DNA of 5,465 nt from positions 1-5,465 of the forward strand of contig JAPYQX010000206.1 of the NCBI GenBank assembly GCA_029937135.1, read 5' to 3'. The translations under genes were made by a program, and so were the position numbers. The notes under the pieces were generated by a model. That model was not told the DNA's origin. It was given only the letters and a program-made list of their open reading frames with translations, and did no database searches. Numbering within the stretch: position 1 is the stretch's first letter; every line of letters starts with the position of its first letter. Source of the stretch: Nitrospinota bacterium. GTDB taxonomy: Bacteria > UBA8248. Shown piece after piece: positions 1 to 4,995 of this stretch.

Positions 1-339
1 GTCCTGAAGTGCGCGCTCGATCAGGCCGTCGCGCTCAAGGCCGGAGAGAAGACCCGTCATCGTTCCGCGGCTTACCCCGGCCTGCTCGGCGAGCTTCGAG
101 GGGCTCATCTCCTCGTCGGCTAAATCGCGAAGCTCGAGGCGCTTCAGGAGAAGGAGGACGATAAACCGGGACTGGGAGATTCCGTGGCGCGAGAGGTTTT
201 CATCGAATGCCGTCAAGACATCGGTCCCGGTGCGCAGCAAGAAATAGCAAGCCTCGACAGCCGTCGGATCGAGTTCGGGGAATATCCGGCCCACCGCCTC
301 GATGAGATCGCGCGAGGGGAGCTCCTGCATATAGAACAT
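1..339 (-). CDS. MarR-family transcriptional regulator, 3' end cut by the window
   Basis: The reading frame is open from an ATG at 339 to the window edge and gives 113 residues. The N-terminal part is helical (about residues 9-50). A winged helix-turn-helix follows: residues 57-71 form the hydrophobic helix after SQSRF, and residues 79-108 read SPSKLAEQAGVSRGTMTGLL then SGLERDGLIER. This is the typical MarR pattern of HTH plus start of the wing (LAEQxGVSRGTxTxLLxxLExxGLIxR). The wing and C-terminal dimerisation helix are outside the window. The start is set by GGAGG seven bases upstream; another ATG at 346 is out of frame. Family members bind palindromic operators as dimers and often respond to small phenolic or acidic ligands. 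The gene has its own near-consensus promoter and lies downstream of a ThDP enzyme/dehydrogenase pair. Control of that pair or of itself is inference. Confidence 0.85.
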   Translation of the reverse strand, partial: MFYMQELPSRDLIEAVGRIFPELDPTAVEACYFLLRTGTDVLTAFDENLSRHGISQSRFIVLLLLKRLELRDLADEEMSPSKLAEQAGVSRGTMTGLLSGLERDGLIERALQD

Positions 340-373
340 GCTGCATCCTCCGGGTGAGATGGGGCCGAACAAG

Positions 374-391
374 TAGTATGGCTGCGTATTA
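374..391. promoter_or_regulatory. Possible operator, imperfect inverted repeat
   Basis: TAGTATG-GCTG-CGTATTA is an imperfect dyad (five of seven positions symmetric) that overlaps the -10 box and the predicted start site of the regulator gene. MarR proteins commonly autoregulate from such positions. The symmetry is weak and could be chance. Confidence 0.2.
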
Positions 392-415
392 TATGGGGCC
401 TTACCACCGAGTCAA
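381..415 (-). promoter_or_regulatory. Sigma70-type promoter of the MarR gene
   Basis: On the minus strand TTGACT (410-415) and TATAAT (388-393) are separated by 16 bases: five of six and six of six consensus positions. Transcription would start near 381, giving a leader of about 40 bases before the ATG at 339. This is the best promoter match seen in the window after the tRNA promoter, and it makes the regulator independent of the upstream pair. Confidence 0.75.
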
Positions 416-444
416 TATAAAATCGTCGGGGGGAGGTCCCGGAC
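412..444 (-). terminator. Weak intrinsic terminator after the dehydrogenase gene
   Basis: On the minus strand GTCCGGG (444-438) can pair with CCCGAC (430-425), with one bulged C and a seven-base loop. It is followed by GATTTTATATT, an imperfect U-tract. It lies about 55 bases past the dehydrogenase stop and its tract runs into the -35 box of the MarR promoter, so it would separate the two transcription units. The broken T-run makes efficiency uncertain. Confidence 0.4.
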
Positions 445-499
445 ATCCGTACACCCGGTTCGCTCTCTGAGCTAAAGAATCAGGCATGAAAACCCGAAT

Positions 500-1501
500 C
501 TAAAGGCCCAGGCGGCCAAGCACCTCGGGGTTCGCCACGTCGGGAGGCCGCCGCCCGGCCATGAAATCGAGGACGCAGCCCATCGCGTGGCGGACGGTGT
601 TGTAGATGGCGTCCTCGCCGCGCCCGGCGGCATGAGGGGTGAGGACAACGCTCTCTATCGAGAAAATCGGGTGTGAAAAATCGGGCGGCTCCGAGGGAAA
701 GACATCGAGCGCAGCTCCCCTGATCAGGCCTTTGTCCAGGGCGTCCGCCAGGGCGTCGAGGTCCACGAGCCCCCCGCGCGAGGTGTTGATGACAAAAGCG
801 CCCGGCTTCATGAGGCCGAGCAGATCGGCCCCGATGAGCCCCTGCGTCTCGGGCGAGAGGGGGACATGGCAGCTCAGGAAATCCGCCTGGCGGGCGACCT
901 CCTCGAGCGGCAGATAGACAGCGCCCACCTCGTCGGCGGCGCGCTCGTCCTCGACCGGGTCGTAGGCGATGATCTTCATATCGAAAGCCGCCGCCCGCCG
1001 GGCCACCCTCCTGCCGATGTTCCCCAGCCCGAGGATTCCCAGCGTCTTTCCCGTCAACGGCGCCATCGGCACCTGAATCTCCCGCCAGTTTCCCTTCCGG
1101 AAGCGCTCCTCCATCCAGGGCACCCGCCGCGCCGCCGCCAGCAGGATCGCCATCGTATGCTCGGCGACGGACACCGCGTTCTGACCGGCCGCGTGGGTGA
1201 CGATCACCTCGTTCGCCGTCGCGGCCTCAAGATCGATATTGTTCAACCCCACGCCCGCGCGCGAGATGATTCGAAGGTCCCGGGCGGCCTCGAGTAGCCG
1301 CCGCGGGTAGGGCTCAGCCCCCGCGATGGTCGCCACGACGCCGGAAAGCTCATCGAGAAGCGCCTCCTCGGTGAAGCGGGGCCGCCCTTTGTCGAGGCGA
1401 ACCTCAAGGCCCCCCTCCTCGGAAAGCGGCCTGAAGAGGCTCCCGGGGTCCTCGTAGTTCAGGATAAATGGCGTGGTGACCCAGACAACGCCTTTTGGCA
1501 T
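500..1501 (-). CDS. D-isomer-specific 2-hydroxyacid dehydrogenase (short phosphoglycerate dehydrogenase-like)
   Basis: This is a cytosolic NAD-dependent oxidoreductase interconverting a D-2-hydroxyacid and its 2-oxoacid. From the chosen start it has 333 residues. A split substrate-binding domain (about 1-97 and the C-terminus) flanks a Rossmann domain. The dinucleotide loop GLGNIG is at 158-163, and Asp181 in AYDP suggests NAD rather than NADP. The catalytic set is complete: Arg242 in NTSRGG, Glu271 in DVFPSEPP and His290 in TPHAAG. RAGVGLNNID near 81-90 and the downstream AAGQNAVSVAEHT match the family. There is no C-terminal ACT or extra domain, so it is shorter than classical SerA and the true substrate is open (glycerate, phosphoglycerate, lactate-like or another acid). 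The ATG at 1501 is preferred because AAAGG lies nine bases upstream; the ATG at 1510 abuts that AAAGG. It follows the ThDP gene by under 40 bases, surely as an operon. Confidence 0.9.
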   Translation of the reverse strand: MPKGVVWVTTPFILNYEDPGSLFRPLSEEGGLEVRLDKGRPRFTEEALLDELSGVVATIAGAEPYPRRLLEAARDLRIISRAGVGLNNIDLEAATANEVIVTHAAGQNAVSVAEHTMAILLAAARRVPWMEERFRKGNWREIQVPMAPLTGKTLGILGLGNIGRRVARRAAAFDMKIIAYDPVEDERAADEVGAVYLPLEEVARQADFLSCHVPLSPETQGLIGADLLGLMKPGAFVINTSRGGLVDLDALADALDKGLIRGAALDVFPSEPPDFSHPIFSIESVVLTPHAAGRGEDAIYNTVRHAMGCVLDFMAGRRPPDVANPEVLGRLGL

Positions 1502-1514
1502 TTCATCCATCCTT

Positions 1515-1566
1515 TAAAATTGCGGGAGCGGCCTGTAGGTTAAAACGGCGGAATCGGCCTGTAGGT
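1515..1566 (-). repeat. 26-base imperfect tandem duplication spanning the ThDP gene stop codon
   Basis: Two adjacent 26-base units, 1566-1541 and 1540-1515 on the minus strand, match at 22 of 26 positions. Both begin ACCTACAGGCCG and end TTTTA. The first unit encodes the last residues TYRPIPPF and most of the stop. The second, in a shifted frame, would read TYRPLPQF followed by its own TAA. It lies between the two genes and its end forms part of the AAAGG Shine-Dalgarno of the dehydrogenase. Confidence 0.85.
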
Positions 1567-3219
1567 CGTCGCCACATCGATGATGGAGGGCGCCTCGGCG
1601 GCGAGCGCCTTCTCAAGGGCCGGCCCCAGCTGGCCCGGCTCCTCCACCCGAATCCCCAATCCGCCGCAAGCCTCGGCGATCTCGGCGAAATTGGGGCTCT
1701 GGAATTCACAACCGTAGGCCTGGCCGTAGAGTTTTTCCTGCTGGCCCACCATCTGCGAAAACGCTCCGTCGTTAAACACCACGAAAACGACATTCGCGCC
1801 GTACTCGCAGGCGGTGACAAAATCCCCGATGGTCATGAGGAACGCCCCATCCCCCGAAATCCCGACGACCTGCCTGCCGGGATACTCCAGCTTGGCGACG
1901 ATCGCCGTCGGCAGGCAATACGACATGGCGTTCCATACGCCCGACTGCATGAACGATTCAGGGTTGGTGAGGGGAAGATAATACCGCCCCCACATCTGGC
2001 AATTCCCGACATCACTCACCACCACGGCGTCAGGGGCGATGGTTTTCGCGATCGTCTCAACGATGAAGCCCGGATGCACGGGCACCTCGTCCCGGCCACC
2101 GTCGATGTGGGACCGGACCGACTCTCTAAACTTGCCCCGGATCCGGGCGATCTCCTTTTTGACATCCTCGCCGCCAGACCGGCTCTCTCCCTTCAAACGA
2201 TCGAGAAGCGCCGCTAGAAACAGTTTCGGGTCCGCGACGATCTCGTCCTTCCTCGAATAGTTCTCGTCCTCGGCATCGTCGAAACCGATAAGGATACTTT
2301 CTTCGGGAGCGCGGTCCTTTAAAAAAACGGTTTCAGCGGTCGAGGCCCTGAGACCAACCGACAAGAGTAGATCGGCTCCTCCCATGACGTAATCGAACCG
2401 GGGGTCCGACCGGGTGGCGATGAAATGACCCGCCGCGAGAGGATGATCATCGGGAATAATCCCCATGGCGTCCTGTGGGTATACAACGGGAGTCGAAAGA
2501 ATCTCGGCGATTTCCACCAGTTCCTTTATCGCGCCTTTACGCATGACGCCCTTGCCCGCGCAGATAACGGGGGCCTTGGCGGCGAGAAGCCGAAGAGCGA
2601 TTTGCTCGACATCCTCGCCGGAGGGCTCGATCACCTCCACGCCCTCCGATTGATAGGCCGGAAGGGAGGCGGGCTCAGCCTGGAGAATATGAGGCTCGTA
2701 GTCCGAGAGGCGGGGAAACTCGACATGAACCGGCCCCGGCCTTCCGCTCTGGCAAATGCGGAACGCCTTGGCCATGACGGCGGGAATATCCTCGATGCGC
2801 TCGACGCGGGCGCTCCACTTCGTCACATTGCGGCACATCTCCTGGGTGAACGAAGGATTATCCACCCCGTGGAACGCCTCGCGGGTGGCATTGAGGGGAA
2901 TGCCCCCGGTCAAATGAATCACAGGCGAGGCGGCTCCGTAGGCCTGGGCCAGCCCGGCCACGGAATTGGCTACCCCGGGTCCCGCCGTCAGCAGGCAGAC
3001 ACCAGGCTTTCCCGTGAGCCGGCCGTAGGCGTCGGCCATCAGGGAGACGTTCGGCTCCATCTTACAGGTAATGAGTTTGATCGAGGGCGCATCCCGCAAC
3101 CCGTCATAGAACTGAAGAACATGAGAGCCGGGAACGCAGAAAATTTTCTCGACATTTTCCCGGACAAGAGCGTCCACAACAGCCTGACCGGCGTGAACCG
3201 GGGGTGAATCTCCCCCCAT
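1540..3219 (-). CDS. Thiamine diphosphate-dependent enzyme, acetolactate synthase/decarboxylase superfamily
   Basis: The 559-residue product has the three-domain layout of the IlvB superfamily, whose members cleave or join 2-oxoacids. The N-terminal pyrimidine-binding domain (about 8-175) has the cofactor-activating Glu55 in KMEPNVSLMADAYGR and the LLTAGPGVANSV segment at 76-87. The central domain (about 200-345) contains VICAGKGV at 218-225. The pyrophosphate-binding domain (about 380-545) has the metal-binding motif GDGAF at 456-460 and NDG at 483-485, so Asp484 stands where the usual NN motif has Asn. MSYCLP at 432-437 replaces glycines of the common MGYGLP. The length is normal and all frames are intact. 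AGGAGG seven bases upstream fixes the ATG. It could be acetolactate synthase-like, a 2-oxoacid decarboxylase or a carboligase. The following dehydrogenase suggests a 2-hydroxy/2-oxoacid pathway, but no regulatory IlvN subunit is adjacent, which argues against ordinary branched-chain synthesis. Confidence 0.9.
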   Translation of the reverse strand: MGGDSPPVHAGQAVVDALVRENVEKIFCVPGSHVLQFYDGLRDAPSIKLITCKMEPNVSLMADAYGRLTGKPGVCLLTAGPGVANSVAGLAQAYGAASPVIHLTGGIPLNATREAFHGVDNPSFTQEMCRNVTKWSARVERIEDIPAVMAKAFRICQSGRPGPVHVEFPRLSDYEPHILQAEPASLPAYQSEGVEVIEPSGEDVEQIALRLLAAKAPVICAGKGVMRKGAIKELVEIAEILSTPVVYPQDAMGIIPDDHPLAAGHFIATRSDPRFDYVMGGADLLLSVGLRASTAETVFLKDRAPEESILIGFDDAEDENYSRKDEIVADPKLFLAALLDRLKGESRSGGEDVKKEIARIRGKFRESVRSHIDGGRDEVPVHPGFIVETIAKTIAPDAVVVSDVGNCQMWGRYYLPLTNPESFMQSGVWNAMSYCLPTAIVAKLEYPGRQVVGISGDGAFLMTIGDFVTACEYGANVVFVVFNDGAFSQMVGQQEKLYGQAYGCEFQSPNFAEIAEACGGLGIRVEEPGQLGPALEKALAAEAPSIIDVATTYRPIPPF

Positions 3220-3226
3220 TCGACTC

Positions 3227-3232
3227 CCTCCT
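3227..3232 (-). promoter_or_regulatory. Consensus Shine-Dalgarno of the ThDP gene, abutting the terminator T-tract
   Basis: AGGAGG ends seven bases before the ATG at 3219 and begins immediately after eight T residues of the upstream terminator. Translation is therefore well specified only on transcripts that pass or start within that terminator. Confidence 0.85.
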
Positions 3233-3259
3233 AAAAAAAACAGCCGGGTAGTTCCCGGC
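3233..3259 (-). terminator. Strong intrinsic terminator between tRNA-Asp and the ThDP gene
   Basis: On the minus strand a perfect six-base-pair stem GCCGGG/CCCGGC with loop AACTA is followed by TG and eight T residues. It lies about 110 bases past the tRNA 3' end and would end the tRNA (and possibly mtnA) transcript. It ends directly at the ThDP Shine-Dalgarno. A second hairpin, GCGC-GTAGT-GCGC (3272-3260), stands immediately before it. Confidence 0.85.
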
Positions 3260-3369
3260 GCGCACTACGCGCTTCCTGATGGTGGTGCAAAGTGGTGGTA
3301 CAACCCCCTCCCGGGGGCGCCGCGAAAAGCGAAACCATTGAGTTATAAAGGAATCATCCAGATAATAAA
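3260..3369 (-). other. Structured spacer/leader between tRNA-Asp and the terminator
   Basis: This non-coding stretch contains, from the tRNA outward, an AT-rich segment with a possible -10 (TATAAC, 3347-3342) lacking a good -35, a GC hairpin CCCCC-TCCC-GGGGG (3304-3317), a short direct repeat (3280-3303) and a GCGC hairpin (3260-3272). No convincing promoter for the ThDP gene is visible. Its role may be tRNA 3' trailer, leader of the ThDP operon, or both. Confidence 0.45.
3280..3303. repeat. Short direct repeat, 11 bases with 13-base period
   Basis: TGGTGGTGCAA (3280-3290) and TGGTGGTACAA (3293-3303) differ at one base. The pair lies between the GC hairpin and the terminator. It could be a protein-binding site or simple local duplication. 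Confidence 0.6.
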
Positions 3370-3446
3370 TGGCGGGGCTGACGGGGATCGAACCCGCGAT
3401 CTCCGGCTTGACAGGCCGGCGCGATAACCAGCTTCGCTACAGCCCC
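3370..3446 (-). tRNA. tRNA-Asp (anticodon GTC), CCA encoded
   Basis: The 77-base gene folds fully: acceptor GGGGCTG/CAGCCCC, T8 A9, D stem GCGA/TCGC with loop AGCTGGTTA containing GG, anticodon stem CCGGC/GCCGG with loop CTGTCAA, five-base variable loop, and T stem GCGGG/CCCGT (one G-T pair) with loop TTCGATC. Anticodon GTC and discriminator G73 are the aspartate identity elements. The CCA end is encoded at 3372-3370. It has its own promoter about 37 bases upstream of the mature 5' end (-10 box edge) and lies between mtnA and the ThDP operon on the same strand. Confidence 0.97.
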
Positions 3447-3482
3447 GCATATTTTGTTTCGCCAACAGGCCGGGCGAGTCAG

Positions 3483-3511
3483 TTTATAAGCCGCTCACTT
3501 TTTCAAGTCAA
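3483..3511 (-). promoter_or_regulatory. Sigma70-type promoter of tRNA-Asp
   Basis: TTGACT (3511-3506) and TATAAA (3488-3483) on the minus strand are spaced by 17 bases, five of six consensus positions each. Transcription would start near 3476, about 30 bases before the mature tRNA, leaving a short 5' leader for RNase P. The sequence just after the -10 box, CTGACTCGCCCGG, is rich in G and C, as in stringently controlled promoters, though this is only suggestive. Confidence 0.8.
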
Positions 3512-3525
3512 CAGCCAAGTCAACA
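3504..3525. repeat. Ten-base direct repeat duplicating the -35 region
   Basis: CAAGTCAACA occurs perfectly at 3504-3513 and 3516-3525, so two TTGACTTG boxes lie 12 bases apart on the minus strand. Only the downstream copy has a -10 box at the right distance. Confidence 0.8.
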
Positions 3526-3547
3526 ACTCCCGACGGCTGCCCTCCAT

Positions 3548-3561
3548 ACGGAAAACTCCGT
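3548..3561 (-). terminator. Small hairpin right after the mtnA stop, doubtful terminator
   Basis: ACGGA-GTTT-TCCGT on the minus strand forms a five-base-pair stem one base past the mtnA TAG. No T-tract follows (the next bases are ATGGAGGG), so it may protect the 3' end or do nothing. mtnA transcripts probably run on through the tRNA to the strong terminator. Confidence 0.25.
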
Positions 3562-4641
3562 CTAACTTTTTGATAAAAATGCGCTTAAACCATCAAAGAG
3601 AGAGGAGAAACTCTCCCCCTCGGCCAGCCGCACAACCCCCCGCTCGGTGATGAGACCGTCCACCAGGGCGGCGGGTGTCACATCGAAAGCGGGATTATAA
3701 ATTTCAGCCTCCTCCGGGGCGATCAATTTTCCACCGATCCGGCGGACCTCCTCCGGGGAGCGCTCCTCTATCGGAATCTCAGCACCGCTCGGTGTGTCCA
3801 TATCAATAGTACTGAGCGGAGCCGCCACATAAAAGGGAATCTTGTGCTCCCGGGCGAGAATCGCAAGCCCGTAGGTGCCGATCTTGTTCGCCACATCGCC
3901 GTTCGCGGCCACCCGGTCGGCTCCGACGACAACCGCGCCAATCCGGCCAAGGTGCATGCAGTAGGCCGCCATATTGTCGGTGATCAACACGACCGGAATA
4001 TCGTCGCGGCACAACTCCCAGGCAGTCAGCCTGGCCCCCTGGAGGAACGGGCGGGTTTCGTCCACGAACACCCGGCTTACCTTCCCGTCCCGGAACCCGC
4101 TCCTGATCACACCGGTCGCTGTTCCGTACCCCGCCGTGGCCAGCGCCCCCGCGTTGCAGTGGGTGAGGATGCTCGAATACGGCTGCAACAGAGCAGAGCC
4201 GTGGTCCCCGATTTTGTGGCAGATGGCGATATCATCGCGGTGGGTTTCGTGGGCGAGCCCGAGAAGCTCCTCCGCCAGCGCCTTTCCCGTGGCCTCGCTC
4301 TCCTTGGCCGCCGCGCGAAACCTTTTTATCGCCCAGAAAAGGTTGACCGCCGTTGGCCGGGTGGCGGCGAGTTGTTCGGCCGCGGCATCGAGGGCGGCGG
4401 CCTGATCGGAAGGACTCATTTCGGCGCTTCTCGCGGCCGCTATCGCCATTCCGTAGGAGGCGGCGACGCCGATGGCCGGGGCGCCGCGAACCACCATCGT
4501 GCGAATGGCGTCCGCCACATCGGCCTCGGTCCGGCACTCGACGTAACTCTCATCTCCGGGCAGGCGGCGCTGATCGATCAGATGAAGCGCGCCGTCCCGG
4601 TATTCCAGTGTATGAAAATTTCCCTCGATTTCCAAAATCAT
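3562..4641 (-). CDS. mtnA: S-methyl-5-thioribose-1-phosphate isomerase
   Basis: This cytosolic enzyme converts 5-methylthioribose 1-phosphate to 5-methylthioribulose 1-phosphate in methionine salvage. The family signature is seen throughout: VRGAPAIGVAASYG near 51-64, TRPTAVNLFWA near 95-104, ILTHCNAGALAT with catalytic Cys162, DETRPFLQGARLTAWEL near 194-210, ITDNMAA, and VGADRVAANGDVANKIGTYG with catalytic Asp242. IPFYVAAPLSTID follows. The length of about 359 residues is normal and no domain is missing. The start is uncertain: ATG at 4641 has GGAG directly against it, TTG at 4647 has no Shine-Dalgarno, and TTG at 4635 has GGAG at an ideal six bases. All three change only the extreme N-terminus. 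It is the third gene of the DivIVA-DUF167-mtnA unit. Other salvage genes are not in the window. Assignment against the related eIF2B-alpha-like ribose-1,5-bisphosphate isomerases rests on these MtnA-type motifs. Confidence 0.95.
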   Translation of the reverse strand: MILEIEGNFHTLEYRDGALHLIDQRRLPGDESYVECRTEADVADAIRTMVVRGAPAIGVAASYGMAIAAARSAEMSPSDQAAALDAAAEQLAATRPTAVNLFWAIKRFRAAAKESEATGKALAEELLGLAHETHRDDIAICHKIGDHGSALLQPYSSILTHCNAGALATAGYGTATGVIRSGFRDGKVSRVFVDETRPFLQGARLTAWELCRDDIPVVLITDNMAAYCMHLGRIGAVVVGADRVAANGDVANKIGTYGLAILAREHKIPFYVAAPLSTIDMDTPSGAEIPIEERSPEEVRRIGGKLIAPEEAEIYNPAFDVTPAALVDGLITERGVVRLAEGESFSSLFDGLSAFLSKS

Positions 4642-4689
4642 CTCCAAACGAAAATACCCGGTCGGGGAAACCGCCGCAGGCGATTCATG

Positions 4690-4995
4690 TCAGGAGGTTT
4701 TTTCAATCAACGAAGCCAGCTGGCTTTCCAGCGCGGCGGGATCGCCGCAGCCGATGCGAATCCGCTTTCGCCTGGAGCTCGCTCCCGAAACGATTTCGAC
4801 CGTGCTCTTGGGTATCCGGAAGGCTTTCGCCAAAACTTCCACGCACTGCTTGTTCGCCGCCCCATCCACCGGCGGCGCGGTAAGCCGGACCCGAAGCGCC
4901 CCGCTCCGCTCTCCCTGGACAGCGGCCTTCGATGAGCGGGGCTGAACCGCCACCTCGAAACTAAGGGCACCGCCATCCCGGCGAACGGGGATCAC
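4690..4995 (-). CDS. DUF167 (YggU/UPF0235) family protein
   Basis: The product of 101 residues is a small conserved bacterial protein of unproven function. The family core is clear: FEVAVQPRSSK near 13-23, VRLTAPPVDGAANK at 36-49, LAKAFRIPKSTVEIVSG near 55-71 and SRRKRIRI at 74-81. It starts with GTG at 4995, which overlaps the TGA of the upstream gene in GTGA, so translational coupling is likely; a purine-rich GAGGGGAA precedes it. YggU genes commonly sit with yggT and, in many lineages, a DivIVA-domain gene. That fits this context and suggests an envelope or division neighbourhood, though the protein itself lacks a signal or membrane segment. Its TGA stop happens to be in the same frame as mtnA, 15 codons before the earliest mtnA start candidate. 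Confidence 0.9.
   Translation of the reverse strand: MIPVRRDGGALSFEVAVQPRSSKAAVQGERSGALRVRLTAPPVDGAANKQCVEVLAKAFRIPKSTVEIVSGASSRRKRIRIGCGDPAALESQLASLIEKTS

Noticed and set aside
213..446. 77-codon minus-strand frame across the MarR start
   Set aside because: It overlaps the MarR frame and its promoter, is rich in Arg, Ser and Pro as shadow frames are, and has no Shine-Dalgarno or family resemblance.
465..476. TTAGCTCAGAGAGC on the minus strand resembling a tRNA D-arm
   Set aside because: The D loop is missing, and no anticodon or T-arm follows at tRNA spacing. It is a chance match or at most an unrecognisable remnant.
1495..2217. Plus-strand frame of 240 codons opposite the ThDP gene, and a similar one at 2425-3207
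   Set aside because: They are mirror frames of a gene with intact ThDP motifs and have no recognisable domain.
3342..3370. Possible promoter for the ThDP operon with -10 TATAAC
   Set aside because: The matching -35 (ATTTAT or TTTATT) is poor and falls on the tRNA 3' end. Any transcript would also have to pass the strong terminator.
3369..3650. 93-codon plus-strand frame starting MAGLTGIEPA
   Set aside because: It is the antisense of the tRNA-Asp gene; this peptide is a well-known false protein from reading across tRNA genes. The rest runs over the tRNA promoter and the mtnA 3' end.
3844..4935. Long plus-strand frame of 363 codons opposite mtnA and DUF167
   Set aside because: Both minus-strand genes beneath it have clear family motifs. 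The plus product is low-complexity, rich in Arg, Gly and Pro, as expected for antisense of GC-rich genes.
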